A stretch of DNA of 7,484 nucleotides from Anaerolineaceae bacterium (GTDB taxonomy: Bacteria > Chloroflexota > Anaerolineae > Anaerolineales > Anaerolineaceae), in NCBI GenBank assembly GCA_028714615.1, contig JAQTMA010000200.1:1-7484 (forward strand), written 5' to 3'. Below the pieces are notes generated by a model. The model was not told the DNA's origin, made no database searches, and saw only the letters and a program-made list of their open reading frames with translations. Made by a program: the position numbers and the translations under genes. Positions 5,563 to 7,484 of the stretch are shown here, piece after piece; position 1 is the first letter of the stretch; every line of letters starts with the position of its first letter.

Positions 5563-7484
<1,922 letters not shown>

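Overview
The window looks like ordinary chromosomal DNA from a free-living bacterium, most plausibly Chloroflexota (Anaerolineae-like). The clues are a secreted protein with a long Thr/Pro stalk and C-terminal membrane anchor, a short-form GyrB lacking the large insertion of proteobacterial GyrB, and moderately GC-rich coding sequence with several sigma70-like promoters. The taxon is an inference. I see no mobile element, CRISPR array, tRNA, rRNA or foreign-looking island.

Left part (1-2340, + strand): the 3' part of a surface-anchored protein gene (fibronectin-III-like module, Thr/Pro stalk, GYPA repeats, transmembrane anchor) ends at 1322. An intrinsic terminator follows, and its T-tract runs directly into the -35 box of a near-consensus promoter. 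That promoter drives a monocistronic metallo-beta-lactamase-fold hydrolase gene (1426-2301) with all expected metal ligands. A perfect 28-bp palindrome (2307-2334) lies between this gene and the convergent operon and should terminate transcription in both directions.

Middle (2341-4323, - strand): a probable three-gene operon transcribed right to left. It encodes a multi-pass membrane protein of unknown function, a JAMM/M67-family metallopeptidase starting 2 nt after the previous stop, and a PlsY-type acyl-phosphate:glycerol-3-phosphate acyltransferase with divergent active-site loops. The promoter (TTGGCA-N17-TACAAT) places the transcription start at about the first ATG, so the first gene may be leaderless.

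Right part (4452-7484, + strand): a divergently transcribed 337-aa membrane protein of unknown function, also with almost no 5' leader, then a 97-nt gap with three small hairpins, then gyrB from a GTG codon behind a strong GGAGG. The gyrB frame stays open to the window edge, but the protein reaches its normal family C-terminus at the last codon and the final two bases are TA, so the gene is probably complete except for one base of its stop codon.

The genes are mostly housekeeping (phospholipid synthesis, DNA topology) plus envelope proteins. I did not find a convincing novel multi-gene system. The points most worth checking are the divergent 4324-4451 control region with its two near-leaderless genes, the unusual PlsY loops, the terminator/promoter overlap at 1342-1397, and the GyrB substitution in the quinolone-associated EGDSAGG motif.
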